NCBI RefSeq assembly: GCF_011393025.1
Contig: NZ_JAAOEO010000003.1
Location: 186,001 to 250,000 of the forward strand
Length of the DNA: 64,000 bases
From: Neobacillus terrae
GTDB lineage: Bacteria > Bacillota > Bacilli > Bacillales > Cytobacillaceae
Reading direction: 5' to 3'
The position numbers were made by a program, and so were the translations under genes. This document shows positions 1 to 9,582 of the stretch, piece after piece (position 1 is the stretch's first letter; every line of letters starts with the position of its first letter). The notes beneath the pieces were generated by a model. The model did not search any database, was not told where the DNA came from, and saw only the letters and a list, made by a program, of their open reading frames with translations.

Positions 1-800
1 CGCGTTATTAGGATAAAGCCTGCTGACTTTGAGACCACACTAAGGAATGCTGTGACAGGTGTTGGTGCTCCCTGGTAAACATCCGGTGCCCACATATGGA
101 ACGGGGCTGCCGCAAGCTTAAAGGCGAGACCGATGAAAATCATAAGGAATGCCAGTCCAAGCAGGTACGCATATTGTGGATTTCCCAGAGAAGCAAGCTG
201 CCCGGCAATCCCCTTTAGATTAGTCGTGCCAGTTAAGCCATATACATAGCTCATTCCGAACAATGTGATAGCTGTTGAAATTCCGCCGTTTATGACATAT
301 TTCATCGCAGATTCATTAGATTTAATATTGCGTTTCTTGATTCCCGCAAGAATATAGGAAGAAATGGACAACAGTTCAAGTCCTACAAACAAGGTAATTA
401 AATCACCGCTTGAGGCCATCATCATAGCGCCAAGTAAAGCAGTTAAAAACAGGTAGTAAAACTCTCCCCGTGATTCTTCCATTCCTTCTTTTGGTTCATA
501 GCTGACCGCCAAAAGGAGGACAAGTGCCGAACCGCCAAGCAGGATAAATTTAAATACTTTTGAAAAAGCATCGAGGCGGAATGTATCATCCAAAATGGAA
601 GCAACAGGATGGTCTATCATTCCCGCAAGTGCTGCTATAGCTGCTACAATCGCTGCTATACCAACATATCCGAATACTTTCCGATCCATTTTGTCGGGCA
701 TGAATAAATCCAATAACGAAAGAAGTGCTGCAACAGCCAAGATGATGAACTCTGGTGCCATGATTCCCCACTGAAATGATTGCAATGTCTCAAGACTCAT
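1..800 (-). CDS. nuoN: NADH-quinone oxidoreductase subunit N, C-terminus beyond window
   Basis: Antiporter-like membrane subunit of complex I that helps carry protons across the membrane. Reading the minus strand from the ATG at 800 gives an open frame to the window edge (about 266 codons), starting MSLETLQSFQWGIMAPEFII. It is rich in membrane helices and has the family stretch GLELLSISSYILAGIKK and the later AAPFHMWAPDVYQGAPTPVT, which carries conserved residues of the proton channel. The 3' end lies outside the window. It follows nuoM by 6 nt with an AAGG-type ribosome site, so it is the last visible gene of the nuo operon. Identity is clear from motif and position. Confidence 0.95.
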   Translation of the reverse strand, partial: MSLETLQSFQWGIMAPEFIILAVAALLSLLDLFMPDKMDRKVFGYVGIAAIVAAIAALAGMIDHPVASILDDTFRLDAFSKVFKFILLGGSALVLLLAVSYEPKEGMEESRGEFYYLFLTALLGAMMMASSGDLITLFVGLELLSISSYILAGIKKRNIKSNESAMKYVINGGISTAITLFGMSYVYGLTGTTNLKGIAGQLASLGNPQYAYLLGLAFLMIFIGLAFKLAAAPFHMWAPDVYQGAPTPVTAFLSVVSKSAGFILIT

Positions 801-806
801 CCTTCA

Positions 807-2303
807 TCACCCTCCCAACCCAAGCATGATCGTTTCTAGCGCTGTCTTAAGTGGTGAACTCAGAACACTTGGGTAAACGCCGATCAATACGATTAAAAAC
901 ATTAGTGTAAGAACAGGAACAAACTCTGCTCCTTTTAAATCCATGGTCCCGGCAAACTCCCGGTGTGCCTGGCCGAATGTCATGCCTAGTACGGCACGCA
1001 GCAGGTAGGCGGCAGTCATGATAATTCCGATCGTTCCGACTGCAGCAAGAACTGGCATATCTTTGAACAGGCCAAGGAATGCCATAAATTCACTGACAAA
1101 GCCGGACATACCTGGCAGGCCAAGTGATGCCATTGCACCGGCAAGCAGGAACCCTGCGGCCAGCGGCATGCCCTTTGCAAGGCCGCCAAGGTTTTCAATA
1201 AGCGAGGTATCTGTACGCTCGTAAAATACCCCTACCAGGAAGAAAAGCAAAGCGGAAATTAATCCGTGTGATACGACTTGGAAGATGGCTCCTTGAATAC
1301 CTGTTGCATTTAATGCACCAATTCCGATAAGAACAATCCCCATATGGGAAATGGACGAATAGGCAAGAACCATTTTGAAGTCCTTTTGGATAAAGGCAAG
1401 AAATGCCCCGTATAGTAGGTTTATTACTCCGAGAAAAGCGAGCACGCCTGCTACATCTTTAAATTGTTCAGGAAAGATTCCCATAGCGAAACGGATTAAA
1501 CCGAATGCACCGATTTTCAAGAGAATACCTGAGTGAATCATAACAATAGATGGCGGTGCCTGAACGTGCACTCGAAGCATCCAGCTATGCAACGGAAATA
1601 TTGGAAGCTTTACACCGAATGCTATTAAAAGAGCAATCAGTAGCCCCATTTTTACCGAGCCGGAAAGCGGACTTTTTGCAGCGTTAACAATCTGCTGCAG
1701 ATCATGTATATTTGATGTTCCTGTTTTTGCAAAAAGGACCATGATTACAATCAGCAGAATGGCTGAGCCCAATCCGTTATAGATTAAAAAGCTAAAGGCG
1801 GCCTTTTCTTTTTCAAAATAACCCCATTTTCCGATTAGGAAGAACATTGGAACAAGCGTTACTTCAAAGAAAATAAAGAACAGGATCAAATTTAAGGATG
1901 TAAAGACCCCAAGCATCCCTGTTTCTAACAGGAGGAAAAGCATGAAATAACCTTTCCACTCTTTTTTAATATGCATGGAAGCAACTGCTGCCAAGGTGGC
2001 AATGATTGCTGTTAATACAACCATAATCAGTGAAAGCCCATTTAAACCAAGCTCATAAGCAACATGGAAATACTTTTTGTCGCCAACGAAGTTGATCCAG
2101 TTTGCTTTTACTGAAAAGTCTCCCAGGTCCTTGCCGGCCTGATAATGAAAATAGCAAGCCAATGCTAGAAGAAGTGCAGGGAGTGTTGCAAGAAGTCCAA
2201 CAATTTTGATGGCTTTCTCCTGCGTGTTTTTCATAAAAGCCAGAACTGTAACGCCGAGTAAAGGGGAGAATACCAGAATTGACAGCACAGAAGATAAACT
2301 CAT
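807..2303 (-). CDS. nuoM: NADH-quinone oxidoreductase subunit M
   Basis: Antiporter-like proton-pumping subunit of complex I, 498 aa, about 14 predicted membrane helices. Family residues are visible: the channel glutamate in FFEVTLVPMFF (Glu147) and the lysine in GVKLPIFPLHSW (Lys232), followed by VHVQAPPSIVMIHSGILLK. Its ATG overlaps the nuoL stop by 4 nt (ATGA), which implies translational coupling. Length is normal for NuoM. Nothing is truncated. Confidence 0.97.
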   Translation of the reverse strand: MSLSSVLSILVFSPLLGVTVLAFMKNTQEKAIKIVGLLATLPALLLALACYFHYQAGKDLGDFSVKANWINFVGDKKYFHVAYELGLNGLSLIMVVLTAIIATLAAVASMHIKKEWKGYFMLFLLLETGMLGVFTSLNLILFFIFFEVTLVPMFFLIGKWGYFEKEKAAFSFLIYNGLGSAILLIVIMVLFAKTGTSNIHDLQQIVNAAKSPLSGSVKMGLLIALLIAFGVKLPIFPLHSWMLRVHVQAPPSIVMIHSGILLKIGAFGLIRFAMGIFPEQFKDVAGVLAFLGVINLLYGAFLAFIQKDFKMVLAYSSISHMGIVLIGIGALNATGIQGAIFQVVSHGLISALLFFLVGVFYERTDTSLIENLGGLAKGMPLAAGFLLAGAMASLGLPGMSGFVSEFMAFLGLFKDMPVLAAVGTIGIIMTAAYLLRAVLGMTFGQAHREFAGTMDLKGAEFVPVLTLMFLIVLIGVYPSVLSSPLKTALETIMLGLGG

Positions 2304-4168
2304 TTTAAGTAACCCCCAGTCAGCGCAAAGATAACCACAAGAACTGCAAGTCCGACGAATGCCATGGCACCGTAGGTTTGTACCTGCCCGTTCTGCACCT
2401 TTGATCCCGTTTTGCCGAGACCTTGTACAAAGCCTGCTACACCTTTGACAATACCTTCAACAAGGAATAAATCGATAAAACGCAGGAAGTAGCTCATGCC
2501 TTTTGTCAGGCTAACAATGGTCAGCTGGTAAAACTCATCAATATAGTATTTATTGTAAAGAATGGTATGCAAGGCTCCTCCTCTACCGGAAAGCCAATCG
2601 CGTGACAAGGATTTCTTTCCGTAAATGAGCCAGGCAAGGAAGATACCTGCAAGAGATACTAATGTTGCTACAATCATAATCCAGCCTGGTCCTTCGACAT
2701 GGCTGTGTCCAAGTGAATCATTGCCTTTTGTGAGCCAATCCCCAAGGAAGGTTCCGAACCAAGGTGTATTTACATAACCAGAAATAACGGCAAGAACGCC
2801 AAGAACGATCATCGGGAGTGTCATCACGCCAGGAGATTCATGAACATGTTTCATTTCACTGCGTGCTTCACCTGTAAAGACCATGAAGAACAATCTGAAC
2901 ATATAAAATGCAGTAAAGAATGCTGCAATCACCGCGAGCAGGAACAATATAGGATGTCCGCCCTCCCAGGCTGCTGCTAGTATTTCATCCTTACTGAAGA
3001 ATCCGGAAAGCAGCGGAACACCGCTGATGGCCAGGGTTCCAATCAGGAATAATGGGCCTGTCAGACGAAGCTTTTTCCATAGTCCGCCCATCTCTTCAAT
3101 GTTTTGTGTATGAACAGCATGGATCACACTTCCTGCTGCCAGGAACAGCAAAGCTTTGAAGAATGCGTGTGTCATCAAGTGGAACACGCCTGCAACATAA
3201 CCTGCAGAGCCTAGTGCAAGCATCATGTATCCGAGCTGGCTGACGGTTGAGTAGGCAAGTACTCTCTTAATATCTGTTTGTACAAGGCCAATGCTGGCTG
3301 CAAAAATAGCTGTGAATGCTCCAATGATGGCAATCGTCAGCAGGGCAGTTTTGCTGGCTGCAAACAGAGGGAAGAGCGCCGCTACCAGATATACACCTGC
3401 CGCTACCATTGTGGCTGCGTGGATCAATGCAGATACTGGTGTCGGACCTTCCATCGCATCAGGAAGCCATGTATGAAGTGGGAACTGACCGGATTTACCG
3501 ACTGCTCCTACAAATATAAGAAGTGCTGTAAGTGTAATCCAGCCTTGCGATATGGCTCCTTCTCTTACCGCTTTAAAAATTTCATCATATTCAAAGCTGT
3601 TTGTTTGCCAGAATAATAGAATCATACCGATCAGGAGACCCACGTCTCCGATCCTTGTCATAATAAATGCTTTTTTGGCTGCAGCCTTTGCTTCTTCCTT
3701 GTAAAAATAGAATCCGATCAGCAGGAAGGAACCCACACCGACTAATTCCCAGAAGATGTACGTTTGCAGCAGGTTGGGTGATAAAACCAGCCCTTGCATG
3801 GCAAATGTAAACAGCCCAAGATATGCATAAAATACTGGAATACGCTCATCGCCGTGCATATAACCTTTAGAGTATGTATGTACCAGACAGCTGACAAGCG
3901 ATACGATAACCAGCATCAAAGCATTTAATTGATTTACTTCAAAGCCCGCCGTTAAATGAAGATCTCCTATATTAAGCCATGCAGCTTCGCTCTTGTATGT
4001 CGGCGCTGTGAAACGCTCGAATAAAACAAGGATTGAATAGACCAGAGATGCAAGTGTAAGCAGGATACCTACGAATGCGCTGGCCTCTTTCAGCCGTCTG
4101 CCAAATAGAAGAAGGATCAAAAACGATAATAGCGGGAAAAGCGGTATGATCCATGCAGTTTCCATCAT
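2300..4168 (-). CDS. nuoL: NADH-quinone oxidoreductase subunit L
   Basis: Largest antiporter-like subunit of complex I, about 622 aa. It has the FWELVGVGSFLLIGFYF helix, the LPDAMEGPTPVSALIHAATM signature and a hydrophilic C-terminal part that fits the lateral amphipathic helix of NuoL. I chose the ATG at 4168 (MMETAWIIPL...) because an AAAGGGG ribosome site lies 9 nt upstream. An in-frame ATG at 4198 would add ten residues but has no ribosome site. An unusual spacer of about 260 bp separates it from nuoK; most other genes of the operon touch or overlap. Confidence 0.96.
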   Translation of the reverse strand: MMETAWIIPLFPLLSFLILLLFGRRLKEASAFVGILLTLASLVYSILVLFERFTAPTYKSEAAWLNIGDLHLTAGFEVNQLNALMLVIVSLVSCLVHTYSKGYMHGDERIPVFYAYLGLFTFAMQGLVLSPNLLQTYIFWELVGVGSFLLIGFYFYKEEAKAAAKKAFIMTRIGDVGLLIGMILLFWQTNSFEYDEIFKAVREGAISQGWITLTALLIFVGAVGKSGQFPLHTWLPDAMEGPTPVSALIHAATMVAAGVYLVAALFPLFAASKTALLTIAIIGAFTAIFAASIGLVQTDIKRVLAYSTVSQLGYMMLALGSAGYVAGVFHLMTHAFFKALLFLAAGSVIHAVHTQNIEEMGGLWKKLRLTGPLFLIGTLAISGVPLLSGFFSKDEILAAAWEGGHPILFLLAVIAAFFTAFYMFRLFFMVFTGEARSEMKHVHESPGVMTLPMIVLGVLAVISGYVNTPWFGTFLGDWLTKGNDSLGHSHVEGPGWIMIVATLVSLAGIFLAWLIYGKKSLSRDWLSGRGGALHTILYNKYYIDEFYQLTIVSLTKGMSYFLRFIDLFLVEGIVKGVAGFVQGLGKTGSKVQNGQVQTYGAMAFVGLAVLVVIFALTGGYLK

Positions 4169-4428
4169 TATCACTATCCCCTTTTTTTCGCTCATCAAAG
4201 TTTATCTCATGATAAACACTGAACGCTCGACGGACATAACGTCCTAGTCAGGCGAAGGGCACAGGGTGTGCCGTTTTGAGCGTAGTAAGTGCCTCTGCGG
4301 TTCTGCCGCCGCTTTAGGCTCGGCAGCCGCCGGGTATTCTTAGCCAGGCGAATATTTTCCGCGTGGCAACAGGTGTAAAACTTTCGGCAGCTTAGCCGCC
4401 AATTTTATAAGAATTGCAGATTTTCAAG
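4169..4428. other. GC-richer spacer inside the nuo operon
   Basis: About 260 bp between nuoK and nuoL with no plausible gene. It opens with a perfect 7-bp inverted repeat around TCAT (4200-4217) and then becomes GC-rich with repeated GCCGCC/GGCAGC runs that can fold. I saw no second copy in the window, no terminator with a T run and no promoter I would defend. It may be an inserted or decayed intergenic element. Confidence 0.5.
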
Positions 4429-4743
4429 TTAATGTTTCATTGTATCCATTTCATCAATATTTACTGTTTTACGGTTGCGGTAAAGGGCAATTAGGATTGC
4501 AAGCCCTACTGCTGCTTCCGCTGCGGCCACGGTAATGGCGAAAAGCGCAAAGATTTGGCCAGTAATTGAAGGCTTGATTCCGTATTTGCTGAAGGTTACC
4601 AGATTAATATTCACTGCATTAAGCATTAGCTCTATAGATATCAGAACAATAACCGTATTTCTTTTTGACAGAGCTCCGTATAAACCGATGCAAAAAAGAA
4701 TTAGGGCAAGCGCCAGAAAAGCTGAGGCAGGAATTGAACTCAT
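4429..4743 (-). CDS. nuoK: NADH-quinone oxidoreductase subunit K
   Basis: Small membrane subunit of complex I, 104 aa with three membrane helices. The two conserved membrane glutamates used in proton transfer are visible as Glu38 ([11 protein letters not shown]) and Glu76 ([10 protein letters not shown]). It starts 3 nt after nuoJ and belongs to the nuo transcription unit. The C-terminus is short and charged. Length matches the family. Confidence 0.97.
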   Translation of the reverse strand: MSSIPASAFLALALILFCIGLYGALSKRNTVIVLISIELMLNAVNINLVTFSKYGIKPSITGQIFALFAITVAAAEAAVGLAILIALYRNRKTVNIDEMDTMKH

Positions 4744-4746
4744 TCC

Positions 4747-5259
4747 TTATTCGCCCCCCTTCTCGTCTTTTTTTGCAAGAATAATAGAACCGACAAGGGC
4801 AACAAGCAATAACACAGATGTTAGCTCAAAAGGGATGATATGCTTGGAATACAAGGCCTTACCGATTTGCAAAGTGTTGTTTTCATGCAGATGGTTTGTC
4901 TGCGGTGCAAGATCAAGATTATAGATTCCGATGTACACGGCAAAAGCAAATCCCAGAACACCCAACAGCAGGAACAGCCTCCTCCAGAGACTGGGTTTAC
5001 CTTCGCTTGTATCGTTATGCTTTGTCAGCATGATGCCGAAAAGCATGATAATGGTAATCGCACCTGAGTAAATCAGAATCTGTGCACCAGCAATGAATTC
5101 TGCTGAGAGCAGAATGTAGATGCCAGCGATGCTTACAAAGGTAAATACCAATGCAATAATCATATGAACCACATTCGTAAGATTCAGTAAAAGCACGCCG
5201 CCAATGACTGCAGCTAAAGCTAGTAGCATAAATGCAATAAATTCACCTGAAAACGTCAT
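4747..5259 (-). CDS. nuoJ: NADH-quinone oxidoreductase subunit J
   Basis: Membrane subunit of complex I, 170 aa with five predicted helices. The GAITIIMLFGIML helix corresponds to the conserved third helix of NuoJ that rearranges during turnover. The start codon overlaps the nuoI stop by 4 nt and the gene ends 3 nt before nuoK, so both junctions point to coupled translation. No oddities. Confidence 0.96.
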   Translation of the reverse strand: MTFSGEFIAFMLLALAAVIGGVLLLNLTNVVHMIIALVFTFVSIAGIYILLSAEFIAGAQILIYSGAITIIMLFGIMLTKHNDTSEGKPSLWRRLFLLLGVLGFAFAVYIGIYNLDLAPQTNHLHENNTLQIGKALYSKHIIPFELTSVLLLVALVGSIILAKKDEKGGE

Positions 5260-5675
5260 GGCTTATTCACACTCCGTACGTTTTCGTCATTTTCATCCAG
5301 CCATTCAAGGTTTTTGAATAACCGGTCTCTGCTGTATTCTGCCAGCTCAAAATTATTGGTCATGATGATGGCCTCAGTTGGGCAAACCTCTGTACATAGG
5401 TCGCAAAGAATACAAATTTCAAAATTGATATCATACGTATCGATAATTTTGCCCTTTTTGGTTGGATCGGGATGTTTTTTACCGACCAAATCAATACACT
5501 CCGTTGGACAAATATTCATGCACTGATTGCAGACGATGCACTTTTCCGGATAGAACTTTTGAATTCCACGGAATCTGTCAGGCAGCGGTAGAGGTTTATT
5601 CGGATAATCGTAGGTGACTTTTTCCCTTGTTAATTGTTTAAGGGTATATTTCAAGCCTTTTGCCAATCCCAGCAT
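5256..5675 (-). CDS. nuoI: NADH-quinone oxidoreductase subunit I, 2x[4Fe-4S]
   Basis: Peripheral-arm subunit that passes electrons through clusters N6a/N6b towards quinone. At 139 aa it carries two ferredoxin motifs: C46-x2-C49-x2-C52-x3-C56-P and C88-x2-C91-x2-C94-x3-C98-P. An AAAGGGGTG ribosome site lies just upstream of the ATG. It is the only predicted 4Fe-4S ferredoxin-type subunit in the cluster, because the NuoEFG module is missing. Confidence 0.97.
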   Translation of the reverse strand: MLGLAKGLKYTLKQLTREKVTYDYPNKPLPLPDRFRGIQKFYPEKCIVCNQCMNICPTECIDLVGKKHPDPTKKGKIIDTYDINFEICILCDLCTEVCPTEAIIMTNNFELAEYSRDRLFKNLEWLDENDENVRSVNKP

Positions 5676-5722
5676 GTATTTTCACCCCTTTGTAAAAGAT
5701 GAGTTTTTTCAGGCAATGCCTT

Positions 5723-6730
5723 TTATGAGAAAAATAATGTTTTAATCAAAGCAGTTAGGAAGATGTTTGCTAAAGCAATCGGCAATAGCACTTTCCATCC
5801 AAACTCCATGAGTTTATCAGCCCGGAAACGCGGGAAAGCTACCCGGAACCAAATATAAATAAATAGAACTAATGTAAATTTCAACGAAAACCAGACTGCA
5901 CCAGGAATAAATCCTAAAATCGAAAGCGGCGGCAGCCACCCTCCAAGGAATATGACCGTGATAAGTGCAGACATCGCGAACAAGTATACATATTCAGCGA
6001 GCATAAAAAATGCCCAGCGGAAGCCTGAATACTCAACGTGATAGCCGGCAACCAGTTCATTTTCAGCCTCAGGAAGGTCGAATGGCGTACGGTTTAATTC
6101 TGCAACAGATGCAATCATGAAGATGATAAATGCAACCGGCTGAAGAAGGATATACCAGCCATGCTTTTGAGCCTCGACAATATCATTTAGGTTTAAACTG
6201 CCTGATAATAGGATAATACCTAAAACAGACATTACTAACGGGATTTCATATGAAATCATCTGTGCTGCTGCACGCATACCGCCGAGCAGGGCATATTTAT
6301 TGTTTGATGCCCATCCCCCGGCAACAACTCCTATCGTTGTCAGACCAGATACAGCAATATAATACAGAAGGCCGATGCCGATGTCGGCAAATTGAAATTT
6401 GTCAGTAAACGGAATGGTTGCCAGTACCATAAAAGATGGTGCAAACGCAATCACTGGAGCAAGAATAAACAGCGGCCTGTCGGCAAGCTTTGGAATGATA
6501 TCTTCTTTTAATAAAAGCTTCAGAACGTCAGCAACCGTTTGTAAAAGTCCCCAGCGGCCTCCGACCTGGTTAGGTCCGTGGCGGAGCTGCATGTAACCCA
6601 TAACTTTCCGTTCAGCAAGAATTCCGTAAGTAACAAATCCCAATACAACCAGCAGCAGGACGGCTCCGAGAAGGAAAAAGATTCCGAAGTTGGCCCATCC
6701 GGGGTTTGATTGGAGTAAATCTTCAATCAT
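5723..6730 (-). CDS. nuoH: NADH-quinone oxidoreductase subunit H
   Basis: Membrane subunit that forms much of the quinone chamber at the junction of the two arms, 335 aa with about eight helices. Family stretches include AERKVMGYMQLRHGPNQVGG near the N-terminus and ELNRTPFDLPEAENELVAGY in the middle, which carries the conserved acidic residues. The ATG overlaps the nuoD stop (TAATG) behind a GGAGG site. Length is usual. Confidence 0.97.
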   Translation of the reverse strand: MIEDLLQSNPGWANFGIFFLLGAVLLLVVLGFVTYGILAERKVMGYMQLRHGPNQVGGRWGLLQTVADVLKLLLKEDIIPKLADRPLFILAPVIAFAPSFMVLATIPFTDKFQFADIGIGLLYYIAVSGLTTIGVVAGGWASNNKYALLGGMRAAAQMISYEIPLVMSVLGIILLSGSLNLNDIVEAQKHGWYILLQPVAFIIFMIASVAELNRTPFDLPEAENELVAGYHVEYSGFRWAFFMLAEYVYLFAMSALITVIFLGGWLPPLSILGFIPGAVWFSLKFTLVLFIYIWFRVAFPRFRADKLMEFGWKVLLPIALANIFLTALIKTLFFS

Positions 6731-7830
6731 TAGCCGTCAACCTCCCCAAGGACAATGTCAATTGCCCCTAAAATAGCAATAAGGTTTGCAATATTTTCAC
6801 CCTTTAAAAGTTTAGGGAGAATTTGAAGATTGTAGAAAGAAGGCCTCCTGAATTTCAGTCGGTAAGGCTCTTTTTTGCCGTCACTTGCTATATAGCAGCC
6901 GATTTCACCTCGTGGGGACTCTATCCTTACAAATGCTTCACCTTTTGGCGCCTTGATGATTTTTGGAACCTTAGCCAGAATTTCACCTTCGGCAGGGAAT
7001 TGTTCAACAGCCTGCTCAATTATTTTCAGTGACTCTTCAATTTCAGCAAGACGTAATTGGTAACGTGCCCATGCGTCCCCGCCATCATGAACAGGAACAT
7101 CAAAGTTGAATCGGTTATAGATTGAATATGGTTCATCTTTTCGAAGATCCCATTTCACTCCTGTTGATCGTAGGTTAACACCGCTAAGGGAGTAATTCAA
7201 GGCATCTTCCTTTGTATACCTTCCGACCCCTTTAACACGATTTATAAAGATTTCATTTCCTGAAACAAGGTAATGATATCCTTCAAGCTGTTCGCGCATA
7301 TAAGGGACAAAGTCTCTTACTTTCTCAATCCAGCCTTCCGGAGCATCCCATTTAACTCCGCCTACTCTCATATAGTTAAAGGTCAGGCGCGCACCAGATA
7401 ATTCATTCAGCATATTGATAATCATTTCACGTTCACGGAATGCATACAGGAATGGGCTGACTGCACCAATATCCAGCAAAAAGGTTCCCCACCAGACAAG
7501 ATGGCTTGCGACTCGCCCCAATTCCATAGCAAGTACCCGCAGATATTCAGCACGCTCTGGAATTTGAGTTCCCATCATCGTTTCAACTGCATGGCAGAGC
7601 ACGTAATTGTTTGTCATAGCCGAAAGGTAATCAAGTCTGTCTGTATAAGGAATGATTTGTGTATATTGCAGATTTTCCGCCAGCTTTTCAGTTCCCCGGT
7701 GCAAATACCCAATGACTGGCTTTGCTTCTTTGATAATTTCACCGTCAATTTTTATTACAAGCCGGAAAACCCCGTGTGTACTAGGGTGCTGCGGTCCAAC
7801 ATTTAATAGCATTTCTTCTGTCCGTAACAT
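6730..7830 (-). CDS. nuoD: NADH-quinone oxidoreductase subunit D
   Basis: 49-kDa-type subunit of the peripheral arm, related to the [NiFe] hydrogenase large subunit, lining the quinone site. It is 366 aa, begins MLRTEEMLLNVGPQHPSTHG (the diagnostic PQHPSTHG motif with a quinone-site His) and has ESPRGEIGCYIASDG near the C-terminus. It lies 3 nt after nuoC with a GGAGGTG ribosome site. NuoC and NuoD are separate here, not fused. Confidence 0.97.
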   Translation of the reverse strand: MLRTEEMLLNVGPQHPSTHGVFRLVIKIDGEIIKEAKPVIGYLHRGTEKLAENLQYTQIIPYTDRLDYLSAMTNNYVLCHAVETMMGTQIPERAEYLRVLAMELGRVASHLVWWGTFLLDIGAVSPFLYAFREREMIINMLNELSGARLTFNYMRVGGVKWDAPEGWIEKVRDFVPYMREQLEGYHYLVSGNEIFINRVKGVGRYTKEDALNYSLSGVNLRSTGVKWDLRKDEPYSIYNRFNFDVPVHDGGDAWARYQLRLAEIEESLKIIEQAVEQFPAEGEILAKVPKIIKAPKGEAFVRIESPRGEIGCYIASDGKKEPYRLKFRRPSFYNLQILPKLLKGENIANLIAILGAIDIVLGEVDG

Positions 7831-7833
7831 TGG

Positions 7834-9066
7834 TTACACCTCCACATCATACTGCTCATAATCTTTACGCAGTGGATGGCCAACCCAATCTTCGCCAAGC
7901 AGGATTCTGTGCAGATTTGGATGCCCGGTAAACTGGATACCCAGCAAATCATATGCTTCACATTCTGGCCAGTTTGCCCCCGCCCAGACCGGCTGCAGTG
8001 AGTCGATTGATGGCTTCTCACGGTCAATCTTTACTTTTAGGGCAACAGACTGACGATTTTTATATGAGAATAAATGTACATATACTTCCATATGGGTTTC
8101 AAAGTCGGTTCCGTGAAGTTCAGATAGATAATCAAACCCTAGGCGCTCATTATATTTCAAAAACTGAGCTAGTTTAAAATATGTATCACGTTTTACAACA
8201 AGGGTAGGAACATCCTTTGAAAGTTTATTAATATAGTAATCTTCTAAAACGTCCGGACCTAGGTTCTCTTCGATTACTTTTACATACTTATCAAGATATG
8301 GCTGATTTGGTGAAGGAGCTGCCGGTGCTGCCGGTGCTGCCGGTGCTTCCTCTGCGCCTGCCTTGCCTGCTGCTGCGGCCTTAGCTTTTGCTGCCGCGGC
8401 TGCTTTTGCTTTGGCTGCTGCAATAGCTTTAGCCTTTTCATCATCTCCGCCTGCTGGAGCATCACTTCCGCCTTGCTTGGCTAGAGCGGCGGCTTTTGCC
8501 TTCGCTGCTGCTGCAGCCTTTGCTTTTGCGGCTGCCACTGCTTTTGCTTTTGCATCATCACCATCTGCTGCTGCTGAACCGCCAGCTTCCTGTGCCTTCA
8601 TTTTTGCAAGTGCCGCTGCTTTCGCCTTTGCTGCTGCTGCGGCTTTCCTTTTAGCAAGATCATCATCTCCGCCTGCTTCAACCGGTGGAGCCTCTTCGCC
8701 CTGTTCTCTTGCTTTTTTTGCAAGTGCAGCGGCTTTTGCCTTCGCTGCGGCGGCGGCTTTCTTTTTAGCAAGATCATCATCGCCGGCATCGGCTGCTGGT
8801 GCCTCCACTGGTGGAGCGGCTTCGCCTTGCTCCCTTGCCCTTTTGGCTAGTGCAGCTGCTTTCGCTTTCGCTGCTGCGGCGGCCTTCCTTTTAGCAAGGT
8901 CGTCATCATCGTTTGCTGGTGCTTTTACTTCAGGTTTATCTGCCGGTTTTGAATCTTGCTGCGGCGCGGATTCACCTGTGAGTTTCGCCTGTCTTTTTGC
9001 GAGGGCTGCAGCTTTTGCCTTTTCAGCCGCTTCCTTCTTTAATTGGTCCAGATCCTTTTCGCTCAT
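7834..9066 (-). CDS. nuoC: NADH-quinone oxidoreductase subunit C with long Lys/Ala-repeat N-terminal extension
   Basis: 30-kDa subunit of the peripheral arm of complex I. Only the last roughly 155 of 410 residues are the NuoC domain (from PYLDKYVKVIEENLG to HPLRKDYEQYDVEV), with the family signature ending HRILLGEDWVGHPLRKDY. The first roughly 255 residues are low-complexity: about six blocks of DDDLAK(R/K)KAAAAAKAKAA type separated by short acidic/Pro/Gly linkers, ending in Ala-Pro repeats. The extension is probably helical and highly charged; its role is unknown. From memory, other Bacillaceae NuoC proteins also have Lys/Ala-rich extensions, so it is not an assembly artefact. The ATG has an AAGAAGGTGA site. 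Confidence 0.95.
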   Translation of the reverse strand: MSEKDLDQLKKEAAEKAKAAALAKRQAKLTGESAPQQDSKPADKPEVKAPANDDDDLAKRKAAAAAKAKAAALAKRAREQGEAAPPVEAPAADAGDDDLAKKKAAAAAKAKAAALAKKAREQGEEAPPVEAGGDDDLAKRKAAAAAKAKAAALAKMKAQEAGGSAAADGDDAKAKAVAAAKAKAAAAAKAKAAALAKQGGSDAPAGGDDEKAKAIAAAKAKAAAAAKAKAAAAGKAGAEEAPAAPAAPAAPSPNQPYLDKYVKVIEENLGPDVLEDYYINKLSKDVPTLVVKRDTYFKLAQFLKYNERLGFDYLSELHGTDFETHMEVYVHLFSYKNRQSVALKVKIDREKPSIDSLQPVWAGANWPECEAYDLLGIQFTGHPNLHRILLGEDWVGHPLRKDYEQYDVEV

Positions 9067-9069
9067 AGG

Positions 9070-9582
9070 TTAGATCACCTTCTTCCCAGTCTTCGCTTCA
9101 TAACGAATCTTTTCCCTTAACTTGTTAATTCCGTATATTAAAGCAGCTGGGTTTGGAGGGCAGCCCGGAATATATACATCGACTGGTACGATTTGGTCGA
9201 CCCCTTTTACCACCGAGTATGATTTTACATAAGGACCTCCTGCGGTTGCACATGAACCCATGGCAATTACCCATTTTGGTTCTGGCATTTGGTCATATAA
9301 ACGACGCAGAATAGGAGCCATTTTTTTTGTTACAGTACCGGAAACGATCATGCAGTCAGACTGGCGGGGAGAGGTCCTGAAAAATGAACCAAAGCGGTCC
9401 AAGTCGTAGTGGGATGATCCTACACCCATCATTTCAATCGCACAACAAGCCAGACCAAATGTCAGCGGGTAAATGGAATTACTCCTTGCCCATGCCTTAA
9501 TTTGCTCCAGCGTTGTTACAAATACACTTCTTTGAAGTTCTTCCATTTCCTGAGGAGAGATACCATCCAATTTTAAGTCCAT
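9070..9582 (-). CDS. nuoB: NADH-quinone oxidoreductase subunit B
   Basis: PSST-type subunit holding the terminal N2 [4Fe-4S] cluster that reduces quinone, about 170 aa. The cluster ligands are visible as the tandem cysteines in [11 protein letters not shown], the cysteine in [10 protein letters not shown] and the one in PGCPPNP. I chose the ATG at 9582 ([10 protein letters not shown]) because AGAAGG sits at the right distance; the ATG at 9603 would overlap nuoA by about 30 nt and has no site. Even so, nuoB overlaps the nuoA 3' end by 10 nt. Confidence 0.95.
   Translation of the reverse strand: MDLKLDGISPQEMEELQRSVFVTTLEQIKAWARSNSIYPLTFGLACCAIEMMGVGSSHYDLDRFGSFFRTSPRQSDCMIVSGTVTKKMAPILRRLYDQMPEPKWVIAMGSCATAGGPYVKSYSVVKGVDQIVPVDVYIPGCPPNPAALIYGINKLREKIRYEAKTGKKVI

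Noticed and set aside
4216..4235. CTGAACGCTCG in the nuoK-nuoL spacer, resembling the TetR operator
   Set aside because: Only the left half matches, the right half is not palindromic, and it is not near a promoter.
8363..9073. Long plus-strand Ala/Phe-rich open frame opposite nuoC
   Set aside because: It is the mirror of the Lys/Ala codon repeats in nuoC, has no ribosome site and a composition no real protein would have.
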